This document shows positions 1 to 5,038 of a stretch of DNA of 5,038 bases, in pieces; position 1 is the first letter of the stretch; each line of letters starts with the position of its first letter. Under the pieces are notes generated by a model. That model was not told the DNA's origin. It was given only the letters and a program-made list of their open reading frames with translations, and made no database searches. The position numbers were made by a program, and so were the translations under genes. The DNA lies in contig JAHZDG010000001.1 in NCBI GenBank assembly GCA_019422485.1, positions 109,651 to 114,688 on the forward strand. The letters run 5' to 3'. The DNA is from Alistipes sp. GTDB lineage: Bacteria > Bacteroidota > Bacteroidia > Bacteroidales > Rikenellaceae.

Positions 1-1415
1 TTACTGATTACGTAGCGTAACACATCGGCCCGTCCGTCTTCATCGAAATCGACGTCCACATCCGGCAGTGAGATACGGTCCGGGTTCAGGAAACGTTCGA
101 ACAGCAGGTCATACCGTACCGGGTCGATATTGGTGATTCCCAACGAATAGGCCACCATCGAACCGGCGGCCGAACCACGTCCGGGACCTACCGAAACCCC
201 CATCCCCCGTGCGGCCCGAATAAAGTCCCACACGATCAGGAAGTACCCCGGGAACCCCATCCACTCGATGGTCGAGAGCTCGTACCGCAAACGTTTCTCC
301 AGTTCGGGCGTCAAATCGCCATAACGTCTCCGGGCCCCGGCAAAAGCCAGCGACTCCAAATAAAGATACTGTTTGGCCACCGTCAACGCATAGGCCATAT
401 CGGGATGGGCTGCCACCACCTCTTCAACCGTAGCGGCCGCCTGAATTTCAGCCAGCAAGGCCTCATCCTTGATCTTTTTGGCAAAGGTCTCTTTCAGTTT
501 CGCGGGATCAATCTCGAAATCATCCGGAATCGGGAAGTTCGGCATCAGCGGTTTATGATCCAGCGAATATTCCTCTACCTTAGCGTCAATCTCCAGAGTC
601 GTGGTCAATGCCTCGGGATGGTCGGGAAACAGCGCCGCCATCTCCTCTTCGGATTTCAGAAACTCCTGGGTCGTATAACGCATGCGGTTGGGATCATCCA
701 GATCCTTGCCCGTATTGAGACAGATCAGGCGATCGTGTGCCGGAGCGTCCTCCGCCATGATAAAATGCACGTCGTTGGATGCAATGTATTTGACCCCAAA
801 CCGAGCTGCCAACTTCAACAACTCGGCATTGACTTTCTTCTGATTTTCATACACCTGGGCATCGATCCGGGGATTTCCGCTGGGATGCAACTGCATTTCG
901 AGGTAATAATCCTCCCCGAAAATCTCCTTAAACTCAGCGACCACCCGGGCAGCCTCTTCCAGATCGCCCCGCATAATGGCCTGCGGCAGCTCACCCCCCA
1001 GACACGCAGAACAACAGATCAGCCCTTCGTGGTACGTACGCAACAACTCCTTGTCCACCCGGGGATGATAATAATACCCCTCGGTAAAAGCGTACGAAAC
1101 AATTCGGGCCAGGTTGTGATATCCTTCGGAATTTTTAGCCAACAGAATCAGGTGGTGCCCACGGTCTTCAGCTCCGCGCGTTTTATCAAAGCGGCTGCCT
1201 TTGGCCACATAGACCTCACACCCCAGGATCGGCTTCACTCCCTCCTTGACCGCCGTATCGTGAAACTCTTTCACCCCGTACATATTGCCGTGGTCGGTAA
1301 TGGCCAGCGAGGTCATTCCCAACTCCTTGGCACGCTGGATCAACGGTTTGATCGCGGCAGCCCCGTCCAGAATCGAAAACTGCGTATGCACATGAAGATG
1401 AACAAATTGACTCAT
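1..1415 (-). CDS. dnaE: DNA polymerase III subunit alpha (replicative polymerase), N-terminal 471 codons; continues past the left edge
   Basis: This is the catalytic subunit of the chromosomal replicase, acting in the cytoplasm with the sliding clamp and clamp loader. The frame is open from the ATG at 1413-1415 to the window edge and gives 471 residues; the family usually has about 1,100-1,250, so well over half is missing. The N-terminal PHP domain (about residues 1-280) shows HLHVHT (6-11), D17, ITDHGNMYG (39-47), CEVYV (66-70), GYH (98-100), ICCSACLGGE (133-142) and SNDVH (213-217). The polymerase core shows GPGRGSAAGS (410-419) and PDVDVDF (451-457), whose D452 and D454 match the first two metal-binding aspartates of family C polymerases. 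A segment at about 304-360 before ARRRYG is longer than in E. coli but also occurs in Bacteroides as I remember it. The start sits just before the HLHVHT motif, as expected, with no Shine-Dalgarno. A good TAnnTTTG promoter element lies about 25 bases upstream. Identity is secure. Confidence 0.97.
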   Translation of the reverse strand, partial: MSQFVHLHVHTQFSILDGAAAIKPLIQRAKELGMTSLAITDHGNMYGVKEFHDTAVKEGVKPILGCEVYVAKGSRFDKTRGAEDRGHHLILLAKNSEGYHNLARIVSYAFTEGYYYHPRVDKELLRTYHEGLICCSACLGGELPQAIMRGDLEEAARVVAEFKEIFGEDYYLEMQLHPSGNPRIDAQVYENQKKVNAELLKLAARFGVKYIASNDVHFIMAEDAPAHDRLICLNTGKDLDDPNRMRYTTQEFLKSEEEMAALFPDHPEALTTTLEIDAKVEEYSLDHKPLMPNFPIPDDFEIDPAKLKETFAKKIKDEALLAEIQAAATVEEVVAAHPDMAYALTVAKQYLYLESLAFAGARRRYGDLTPELEKRLRYELSTIEWMGFPGYFLIVWDFIRAARGMGVSVGPGRGSAAGSMVAYSLGITNIDPVRYDLLFERFLNPDRISLPDVDVDFDEDGRADVLRYVIS

Positions 1416-1439
1416 TTCAAACAATATTTTACGACTTTA

Positions 1440-1470
1440 CAAAGATAGTAAAACCGCTCCGTTACCCGAA
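1440..1470 (-). promoter_or_regulatory. Candidate dnaE promoter (Bacteroidota type)
   Basis: Read on the minus strand, TATCTTTG at 1447-1440 matches the Bacteroidota -7 consensus TAnnTTTG at every fixed position. A weak -33-like TTCG lies at 1470-1467, 19 bases upstream, which is the normal spacing. The element sits 24 bases before the dnaE ATG and implies a leader of about 15-20 bases. It lies inside the short gap after the lipoprotein gene and overlaps the terminator-like hairpin there. The -7 match is direct; transcription from it is inferred. Confidence 0.55.
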
Positions 1471-1475
1471 GCGGT
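1450..1475 (-). terminator. Weak intrinsic terminator after the lipoprotein gene
   Basis: On the minus strand the sequence reads ACCGCT (1475-1470), an 11-base loop, AGCGGT (1458-1453), then T residues to 1450. This gives a 6-bp GC-rich stem followed by TTTT, 27 bases past the lipoprotein stop codon. The loop is large and the T-run short, so termination may be partial and some transcripts could read into dnaE. Confidence 0.45.
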
Positions 1476-1501
1476 CCTGCTACATTTCTTAGGAGTTTTT
1501 C

Positions 1502-2737
1502 CTATGGCTTTGAGGACGAGGACTGTGGAGGGAACACCTCTCGAACCGCTTCCAGATAAGCCATACCATTCACCGTATCCGGTTCCAGATAGCTGCTTTC
1601 GGTCCACTCATTCCAGGCGTTGATAATCACTACCGGAGCCACCTCCGGATGCGCCAAAATCGTATCGCGTGTCCTCTGCAACGCCGTTTTGAAATTTTCC
1701 GGCGTATTGTTGCGCATAATGTTCCAATACGGAAATTTATAATCGGACGACCACTCCTGTGTCTGATCCGTACGCGGCGACGAATCCCACCCCATCGTCA
1801 CATTGTAAATATATGGCATCGAATAATCGCGGCGATGCTGTGCCCAATAGTTCAGGTATTCATCCCGCACCTGATTATAATCGGTCTGCAAATCAGGCAG
1901 CTGAGCCTGATGAATGATAATATACGTCGTCACCGAACTTACCCCCAGACGCTTGAACACATCCGCATACTCAAACGGCGTTCCGTCCGGCATTTTAGGG
2001 TTTTCAATGACTATCATATTCCAATGCACCCCTTTCAGTCCGGCTGCCCGTGCCTTGGCATCCAACGACTCCATCGCCGCACGAGCCGCCTCAACCGATC
2101 CGAAACTGGCCAGAAAACTGGGTACATCATAAATCGAGAAATAGGCTTTGCCATCTATTTTCCAATAATTGGGCTGCGTAAAGTATTGCGAAACCAGTTC
2201 ATCCCCGATCTTATCGTACAGTTCCGGTGTCACCTTCCCGTCGTACATCGGCACATAAGGCGTCCCCCCCGTATACGGGAAACGATCCGTCCAACCATGA
2301 TTGGCCCACATCAGCGCAAAACACATCCGATCTTTATTGGGCGCACCCAAAAATCCTTCATCCAACGCCCGGTTCAGAAACGGGCGCCCGTTGTAATAAT
2401 ACCAGTCGAAAATAAACACATCCAGACCATGATCAGCCGCCGCATCGATTTTCCGAGCCATAACAGCCGGATCACGTTCATCTTCATAGCCCCAAGCCGG
2501 GATATGCGGTTGTGCATGATCAGCAAACCGAGGACGAGCCGCCTTTACCAGCTCCAAATCGGTCCAATCATGCGGATGCATCAGGCTATACGGCAATTCG
2601 GAAGTATCCCGCGTATGATAACCCGGAAAATAATAGGCCGCCACTGTAATACTGTCAGCCACCCGATTCGTCGAGGTTGGGGAAGCGGCACAAGCACATA
2701 GCCAGGGTAACACGCCCCACAAAAGGATTTTTTTCAT
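1502..2737 (-). CDS. Predicted lipoprotein with a WbsX / glycoside hydrolase 99-like domain
   Basis: This 411-residue protein starts with a lipoprotein signal: MKK, a hydrophobic stretch, then a lipobox-like L-C-A-C with Cys16 as the predicted lipidated residue, so it should be anchored in the envelope. The rest matches the WbsX / GH99-like (beta/alpha)8 family: VAAYYFPGYH at 32-41 on the first strand, HIPAWGYED around 78-86, VFIFDWYYYNGRP at 107-119, and the C-terminal hallmark NAWNEWTESSYLEPD at 373-387. In true GH99 endo-alpha-mannanases two glutamates three residues apart, in an E-x-x-E motif, do catalysis. Here E377 and E380 occupy that spacing, so hydrolase activity is plausible, whereas the glycosyltransferase label sometimes attached to WbsX is not well supported. 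The substrate is unknown, and no SusC/SusD or other sugar-use genes are adjacent. The ATG is fixed by the signal peptide and by GGAGG at 2744-2748. It is transcribed away from the DUF2007 gene. Confidence 0.85.
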   Translation of the reverse strand: MKKILLWGVLPWLCACAASPTSTNRVADSITVAAYYFPGYHTRDTSELPYSLMHPHDWTDLELVKAARPRFADHAQPHIPAWGYEDERDPAVMARKIDAAADHGLDVFIFDWYYYNGRPFLNRALDEGFLGAPNKDRMCFALMWANHGWTDRFPYTGGTPYVPMYDGKVTPELYDKIGDELVSQYFTQPNYWKIDGKAYFSIYDVPSFLASFGSVEAARAAMESLDAKARAAGLKGVHWNMIVIENPKMPDGTPFEYADVFKRLGVSSVTTYIIIHQAQLPDLQTDYNQVRDEYLNYWAQHRRDYSMPYIYNVTMGWDSSPRTDQTQEWSSDYKFPYWNIMRNNTPENFKTALQRTRDTILAHPEVAPVVIINAWNEWTESSYLEPDTVNGMAYLEAVREVFPPQSSSSKP

Positions 2738-2743
2738 ATGAAG

Positions 2744-2748
2744 CCTCC
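2744..2748 (-). promoter_or_regulatory. Strong Shine-Dalgarno before the lipoprotein gene
   Basis: The minus strand carries ACGGAGG with six bases between GGAGG and the ATG at 2737-2735. This supports the chosen start. It stands out because the other three gene starts in the window have no such sequence, and Bacteroidota generally do not rely on it. Confidence 0.7.
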
Positions 2749-2761
2749 GTTAAATGACTAT

Positions 2762-2769
2762 CTAAAATA
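2762..2769 (-). promoter_or_regulatory. Possible -7 element for the lipoprotein gene
   Basis: The minus strand reads TATTTTAG, one mismatch from TAnnTTTG, 24 bases upstream of the ATG. That position suits a short leader containing the Shine-Dalgarno. No convincing -33 TTG is found at 19-21 bases upstream; only a TTCG lies near the right distance. In such AT-rich sequence the match could be chance. Confidence 0.3.
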
Positions 2770-2951
2770 CAAAAATCCAAACAAATAACCGAACACTTTT
2801 CTCCTTTTCTAAATTGACGTTTTCCCTTTCAATCGCCAACCTCGTTTCAAACCCGCAGCAAGCCATCTCTCCTTTTCCCCGGCTCGGATTCCATCCCTCG
2901 ATCCGATTCTGTCCAAAGCTCGTTTTCTGACAAAAAAAATCAGGCATTGTC

Positions 2952-2983
2952 TTTGCATTTATCCGATTATAATCGTATTTTCA
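2952..2983 (+). promoter_or_regulatory. Candidate promoter for the DUF2007 gene with an internal palindrome
   Basis: TTTG at 2952-2955 is followed, after 20 bases, by TATTTTCA at 2976-2983, which matches six of the eight consensus positions of TAnnTTTG. The spacing is right for a Bacteroidota promoter, and the element lies 28 bases before the ATG. The perfect 12-bp palindrome CGATTATAATCG (2964-2975) fills the second half of the spacer and abuts the -7 box, where a bound protein would block polymerase. The promoter is moderately supported; any operator role is speculation. Confidence 0.45.
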
Positions 2984-3011
2984 TATAACAAACCTTTAAA
3001 ACGCGACGGCC

Positions 3012-3278
3012 ATGGATACCCAAAACGTAACCGTTATCCGGACTTTCCCCACGACCGGAGAAGCCCTGATCTATAAAACGCTTCTGGAAAGCAACGGCAT
3101 CGATGCCGAATTGCTGAACGAAACCAGCTCGGACGTACTGCCCCTGCAAAACGAGATGATGGAGATCAAGCTCATTGTACGGGAATCGGACGCAGCCAAA
3201 GCCAAAGAGATTCTCGAAGCCCAGTTCGACCAGGAAGAGTTCGACACCGAGAGCAAAAAACGGCGTAAAAAACCATAA
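3012..3278 (+). CDS. DUF2007 family small protein (putative signal-transducing protein)
   Basis: This 88-residue soluble protein has no signal peptide or membrane segment. It matches the DUF2007 pattern: a first strand VTVIRTFP (6-13), a helix rich in the EALIYKTLLESNGI signature (17-30), a variable loop, then IKLIVRESDAAKAKEIL (52-68), giving a small ferredoxin-like beta-alpha-beta fold. Family members are often labelled signal-transducing, and the fold resembles small regulatory domains, but no biochemical role is established as far as I know. The tail is acidic (EEFDTE) and then strongly basic (KKRRKK at 82-87), which might bind nucleic acid or a partner; that is inference. The start is fixed by the domain beginning a few residues in. 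No Shine-Dalgarno is present. The gene stands alone between a divergent lipoprotein gene and a strong terminator 40 bases downstream. Confidence 0.82.
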   Translation: MDTQNVTVIRTFPTTGEALIYKTLLESNGIDAELLNETSSDVLPLQNEMMEIKLIVRESDAAKAKEILEAQFDQEEFDTESKKRRKKP

Positions 3279-3317
3279 CAACGGCATGTGAACGCCACAA
3301 CATCCCAAACGAACCAT

Positions 3318-3350
3318 AAAAAAACGCCTCCTGTCGGGAGGCGTTTTTTT
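3318..3350. terminator. Strong bidirectional intrinsic terminator between convergent genes
   Basis: A perfect 7-bp stem, CGCCTCC (3325-3331) with GGAGGCG (3337-3343), closes a five-base loop. It is flanked by seven A residues (3318-3324) and seven T residues (3344-3350). Each strand therefore has a GC stem followed by a T-run, so it can end both the plus-strand DUF2007 transcript and the minus-strand transcript of the deoxyhypusine-synthase-like gene, whose stop is 20 bases away. Confidence 0.92.
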
Positions 3351-3369
3351 ATGCATTCGAGTCCGTCGA

Positions 3370-4344
3370 CTACCAGCCCAGCAAATAGGCGAAGATCAAC
3401 GGAGCTACGATGGTTGCATCGGATTCGATGATAAATTTAGGCGTATCCACATCCAGTTTTCCCCACGTAATTTTTTCGTTGGGCACAGCACCCGAGTACG
3501 ACCCATAAGAAGTGGTCGAATCGGAAATCTGGCAGAAATAAGCCCAGAAAGGAACCCCTTCCCATTCGAGGTCCTGATACATCATCGGCACTACGCAAAT
3601 CGGGAAGTCACCCGAGATACCGCCCCCAATCTGGAAGAAACCTACGCCTTTGCCACCACTGTTGGCACGATACCATTCGGTCAGGAAAATCATGGTTTCA
3701 ATCCCGCCTTTAACGGTCGACGCCTTGAGTTCGCCTTTGATCACATACGAGGTGAAGATGTTCCCCAAGGTACTGTCTTCCCAGCCCGGAACGATGATCG
3801 GAATGTTCTTTTCGGCAGCGGCCAACATCCAGCTGTTTTTGGGATCGATTTCGTAGTACTGTTCCAGCACGCCGCTCCGCAACAACTGATACATGAATTC
3901 ATACGGCAGATAACGTTCACCCTTTTCGTCAGCAGCTTTCCAAATTTTGAAAATATGCTGCTGGATGCGACGGAACGCTTCTTCTTCGGGAATGCAGGTA
4001 TCCGTTACACGGTTCATATGGTTGTCCAACAGTTCGCGTTCCTGTTCAGGAGTCAGGTCGCGATAGTAGGGCACCCGTTTATAGTGATTGTGAGCCACCA
4101 GATTCATCACATCCTCTTCGAGGTTGGCCCCGGTGCAAGTGATGATCTGCACTTTATCCTGACGGATCATTTCGGCCAGCGAAAGACCCAGTTCGGCCGT
4201 ACTCATCGCCCCGCCCAAGGTGATCATCATTTTACCCCCGGCGTTCAGGTGAGCTTCGTACCCTTTGGCCGCATCGATCAGAGCTGCGGCGTTAAAATGG
4301 CGATAATGGTGTGTGATAAACTGAGAAACAGGTCCTTTTGTCAT
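3370..4344 (-). CDS. Deoxyhypusine synthase family protein (bacterial homologue; substrate uncertain)
   Basis: This 324-residue cytoplasmic protein belongs to the deoxyhypusine synthase (DHS) family, NAD-dependent enzymes that transfer an aminobutyl group from spermidine. Visible motifs are GGKMMITLGGAMSTAELG (36-53) and TGANLEED (71-78) in the NAD-binding fold, VPGWEDSTLGN (185-195), GFFQIGGGISGDFP (235-248) and SGAVPNEKITWGK (284-296). K296 aligns with the lysine (human K329) that forms the enzyme-substrate imine. Bacteria have no eIF5A, the normal protein substrate, so the reaction probably uses a small amine; homospermidine synthesis is a reasonable guess because plant homospermidine synthase arose from DHS. 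By my alignment the human spermidine-pocket residues H288, D313 and D316 are replaced by D246, Y280 and Y283, which argues for a changed substrate. Length matches other bacterial members and is shorter than the human enzyme (369). The gene is alone, with a clear promoter upstream and a shared terminator downstream. The family call is secure; the reaction is not. Confidence 0.9.
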   Translation of the reverse strand: MTKGPVSQFITHHYRHFNAAALIDAAKGYEAHLNAGGKMMITLGGAMSTAELGLSLAEMIRQDKVQIITCTGANLEEDVMNLVAHNHYKRVPYYRDLTPEQERELLDNHMNRVTDTCIPEEEAFRRIQQHIFKIWKAADEKGERYLPYEFMYQLLRSGVLEQYYEIDPKNSWMLAAAEKNIPIIVPGWEDSTLGNIFTSYVIKGELKASTVKGGIETMIFLTEWYRANSGGKGVGFFQIGGGISGDFPICVVPMMYQDLEWEGVPFWAYFCQISDSTTSYGSYSGAVPNEKITWGKLDVDTPKFIIESDATIVAPLIFAYLLGW

Positions 4345-4372
4345 GACAAATACAAAATTTGGTTAGATGTCG

Positions 4373-4402
4373 CAAAGGTACAAAATTTCATTACGGTATC
4401 AA
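4373..4402 (-). promoter_or_regulatory. Promoter of the deoxyhypusine-synthase-like gene (near-consensus Bacteroidota type)
   Basis: On the minus strand TTG (4402-4400) is followed by exactly 19 bases and then TACCTTTG (4380-4373), a full match to the -33 TTG / -7 TAnnTTTG consensus. Transcription should start near 4366, giving a leader of about 20 bases before the ATG at 4344, with no Shine-Dalgarno. This is the clearest promoter in the window and supports a Bacteroidota origin. Confidence 0.75.
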
Positions 4403-4527
4403 CCTTTCAGCCCCCTTTTTCCGATTTTCCTTTTCAGCCACCGGTCGATTGCACGGCCGAAGAATGATTCGGGCCCCCTCACCCTTTCCCGAACGACAAC
4501 GACATGCCATCCATACCCCCTAAACAT

Positions 4528-4553
4528 AAAAAAGGAGGCCTCGCCTCCTTTTT
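4528..4553 (-). terminator. Intrinsic terminator after the pseudouridine synthase gene
   Basis: GGAGGC (4534-4539) and GCCTCC (4543-4548) form a perfect 6-bp stem with a three-base loop, extended by A-T pairs on both sides. On the minus strand it is followed by six T residues (4533-4528). It begins 24 bases past the stop codon of the RluA-family gene. T-rich sequence on the other side (4549-4560) would also let it work on the plus strand, though no plus-strand gene leads into it. Confidence 0.88.
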
Positions 4554-4577
4554 CTTTTTTCTTATATCATTTCGTGA

Positions 4578-5038
4578 TTATTCAACAGCTTCTTCGAAAT
4601 AGCGCCACAGATTGTCCTCCTGCGGAACAGGAGCCGTGACCGACACCTTTTGACGAGGAGCCCCGGAGGCCGCTACCGGATGCAAAAACTCCACCCGACG
4701 AGAATGGAGCGAAATGCTGCCATCCCGGTTCGAACGAGCTGCCCCGTACTTCAAATCGCCCCGAATCGGACAACCGATTTTCGACAACTGTGCCCGGATC
4801 TGGTGATGACGCCCGGTCAGCAACTCCACCTCCACCAAACTGTAATGATCGCTATCGGCCAACAGCCGATAATTCAATCGGGCCTCCTTGCTACCGAATA
4901 CTTCCTTGTCGTACACCTTCGATTTATTCGTCTTTCCGTCCCGTACGAGGTAGTGTTTCAAGGCCCCCTCCGGCTCCTGGGGCCGCTTTTCGGTAATCGC
5001 CCAATAATATTTGGCAATCTCCCGATTCTTGATCATTT
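4578..5038 (-). CDS. RluA-family 23S rRNA / tRNA pseudouridine synthase, C-terminal part; begins beyond the right edge
   Basis: The frame is open from the right edge to TAA at 4578-4580. The methionine at 5034-5036 is almost certainly internal, because family members run to about 230-350 residues and the catalytic HRLDxxTSG motif, with its essential aspartate, must lie upstream of the window. In the visible 153 or so codons, counted from that methionine, the conserved features are KYYWAI (9-14), LTGRHHQIRAQL (73-84), GCPIRGDLKYGA (88-99) and LHSRRVEF (110-117). These form the family core that binds RNA and shapes the active site. Such enzymes convert specific uridines in 23S rRNA or tRNA to pseudouridine. 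The exact target, and hence a gene symbol, cannot be decided from this half. An own terminator follows, so the gene ends its transcription unit. Confidence 0.93.
   Translation of the reverse strand, partial: MIKNREIAKYYWAITEKRPQEPEGALKHYLVRDGKTNKSKVYDKEVFGSKEARLNYRLLADSDHYSLVEVELLTGRHHQIRAQLSKIGCPIRGDLKYGAARSNRDGSISLHSRRVEFLHPVAASGAPRQKVSVTAPVPQEDNLWRYFEEAVE

Larger units (their letters stand above)
2738..3011. other. Divergent intergenic region (274 bases)
   Basis: This gap lies between the starts of the lipoprotein gene (leftward) and the DUF2007 gene (rightward). Besides the two candidate promoters at its ends, the middle (about 2790-2880) is pyrimidine-rich on the plus strand with no coding signal. 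The octamer ATCCGATT occurs at 2901-2908 and again exactly 60 bases on at 2961-2968. A 6-base inverted copy of its core, TCGGAT, lies at 2884-2889 and could pair with ATCCGA at 2901-2906. These could be binding sites, but the repeats are short. Confidence 0.4.

Noticed and set aside
405..1448. 347-codon open frame on the plus strand
   Set aside because: It lies antisense to dnaE, whose motifs are unmistakable on the other strand; the translation shows no recognisable domain and the openness follows from dnaE codon bias.
1649..2701. 350-codon open frame on the plus strand
   Set aside because: Antisense to the GH99-like lipoprotein gene; Arg/Ile/His-rich composition without domain pattern, typical of a shadow frame.
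2929..2944. CTGA / TCAG mini-hairpin around an A-run
   Set aside because: Only four base pairs and not followed by a T-run; too weak to call a terminator or regulatory structure.
2762..2947. 61-codon open frame on the minus strand in the divergent gap
   Set aside because: No family resemblance, overlaps the candidate promoter of the lipoprotein gene, and has low-complexity noncoding character.
2967..3356. 129-codon open frame on the minus strand
   Set aside because: Antisense to the DUF2007 gene, runs through the strong terminator and the promoter region; a chance frame.
3955..4467. 170-codon open frame on the plus strand
   Set aside because: Antisense to the deoxyhypusine-synthase-like gene and across its promoter; no recognisable domain.
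4367..4639. 90-codon open frame on the plus strand
   Set aside because: Crosses a promoter, a terminator and the end of the RluA-family gene; no protein-like pattern.

Overview
The window looks like an ordinary chromosomal segment from a member of the Bacteroidota, most likely the order Bacteroidales. Three things point there. The promoters fit the Bacteroidota -33 TTG / -7 TAnnTTTG pattern; the clearest is upstream of the deoxyhypusine-synthase-like gene. Three of the four visible starts lack a Shine-Dalgarno sequence. The DnaE protein reads like Bacteroidales DnaE, although it lacks the long coiled-coil insertion I remember in the PHP domain of Bacteroides itself, so a Rikenellaceae/Alistipes-like source is a tentative guess. 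Base composition is roughly balanced. I see no sign of recent transfer, no mobile element, no CRISPR array and no tRNA or rRNA.

Layout. Positions 1-1415 (minus) hold the first 471 codons of dnaE, the replicative DNA polymerase III alpha subunit, which runs off the left edge. Positions 1502-2737 (minus) encode a predicted lipoprotein of the WbsX / GH99-like family. It has its own strong Shine-Dalgarno and a small terminator-like hairpin that overlaps the dnaE promoter. Positions 2738-3011 are a divergent intergenic region with candidate promoters in both directions. Positions 3012-3278 (plus) encode an 88-residue DUF2007 protein. A strong two-way terminator at 3318-3350 separates it from the convergent gene at 3370-4344 (minus), a deoxyhypusine-synthase-family protein with a well-formed promoter. 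Positions 4578-5038 (minus) are the C-terminal part of an RluA-family pseudouridine synthase that runs off the right edge, followed by a strong terminator at 4528-4553.

How the genes relate. They look like separate single-gene units, each with its own promoter and/or terminator, not one pathway or operon. dnaE serves replication and the pseudouridine synthase serves RNA modification. The deoxyhypusine-synthase-like enzyme probably acts on polyamines or related amines, and the lipoprotein probably acts on glycans at the envelope. I do not find an evident new multi-gene system. The most interesting items are the deoxyhypusine-synthase homologue, which keeps the catalytic lysine but has altered substrate-pocket positions, and the orphan GH99-like lipoprotein, which keeps a Glu-x-x-Glu pair.
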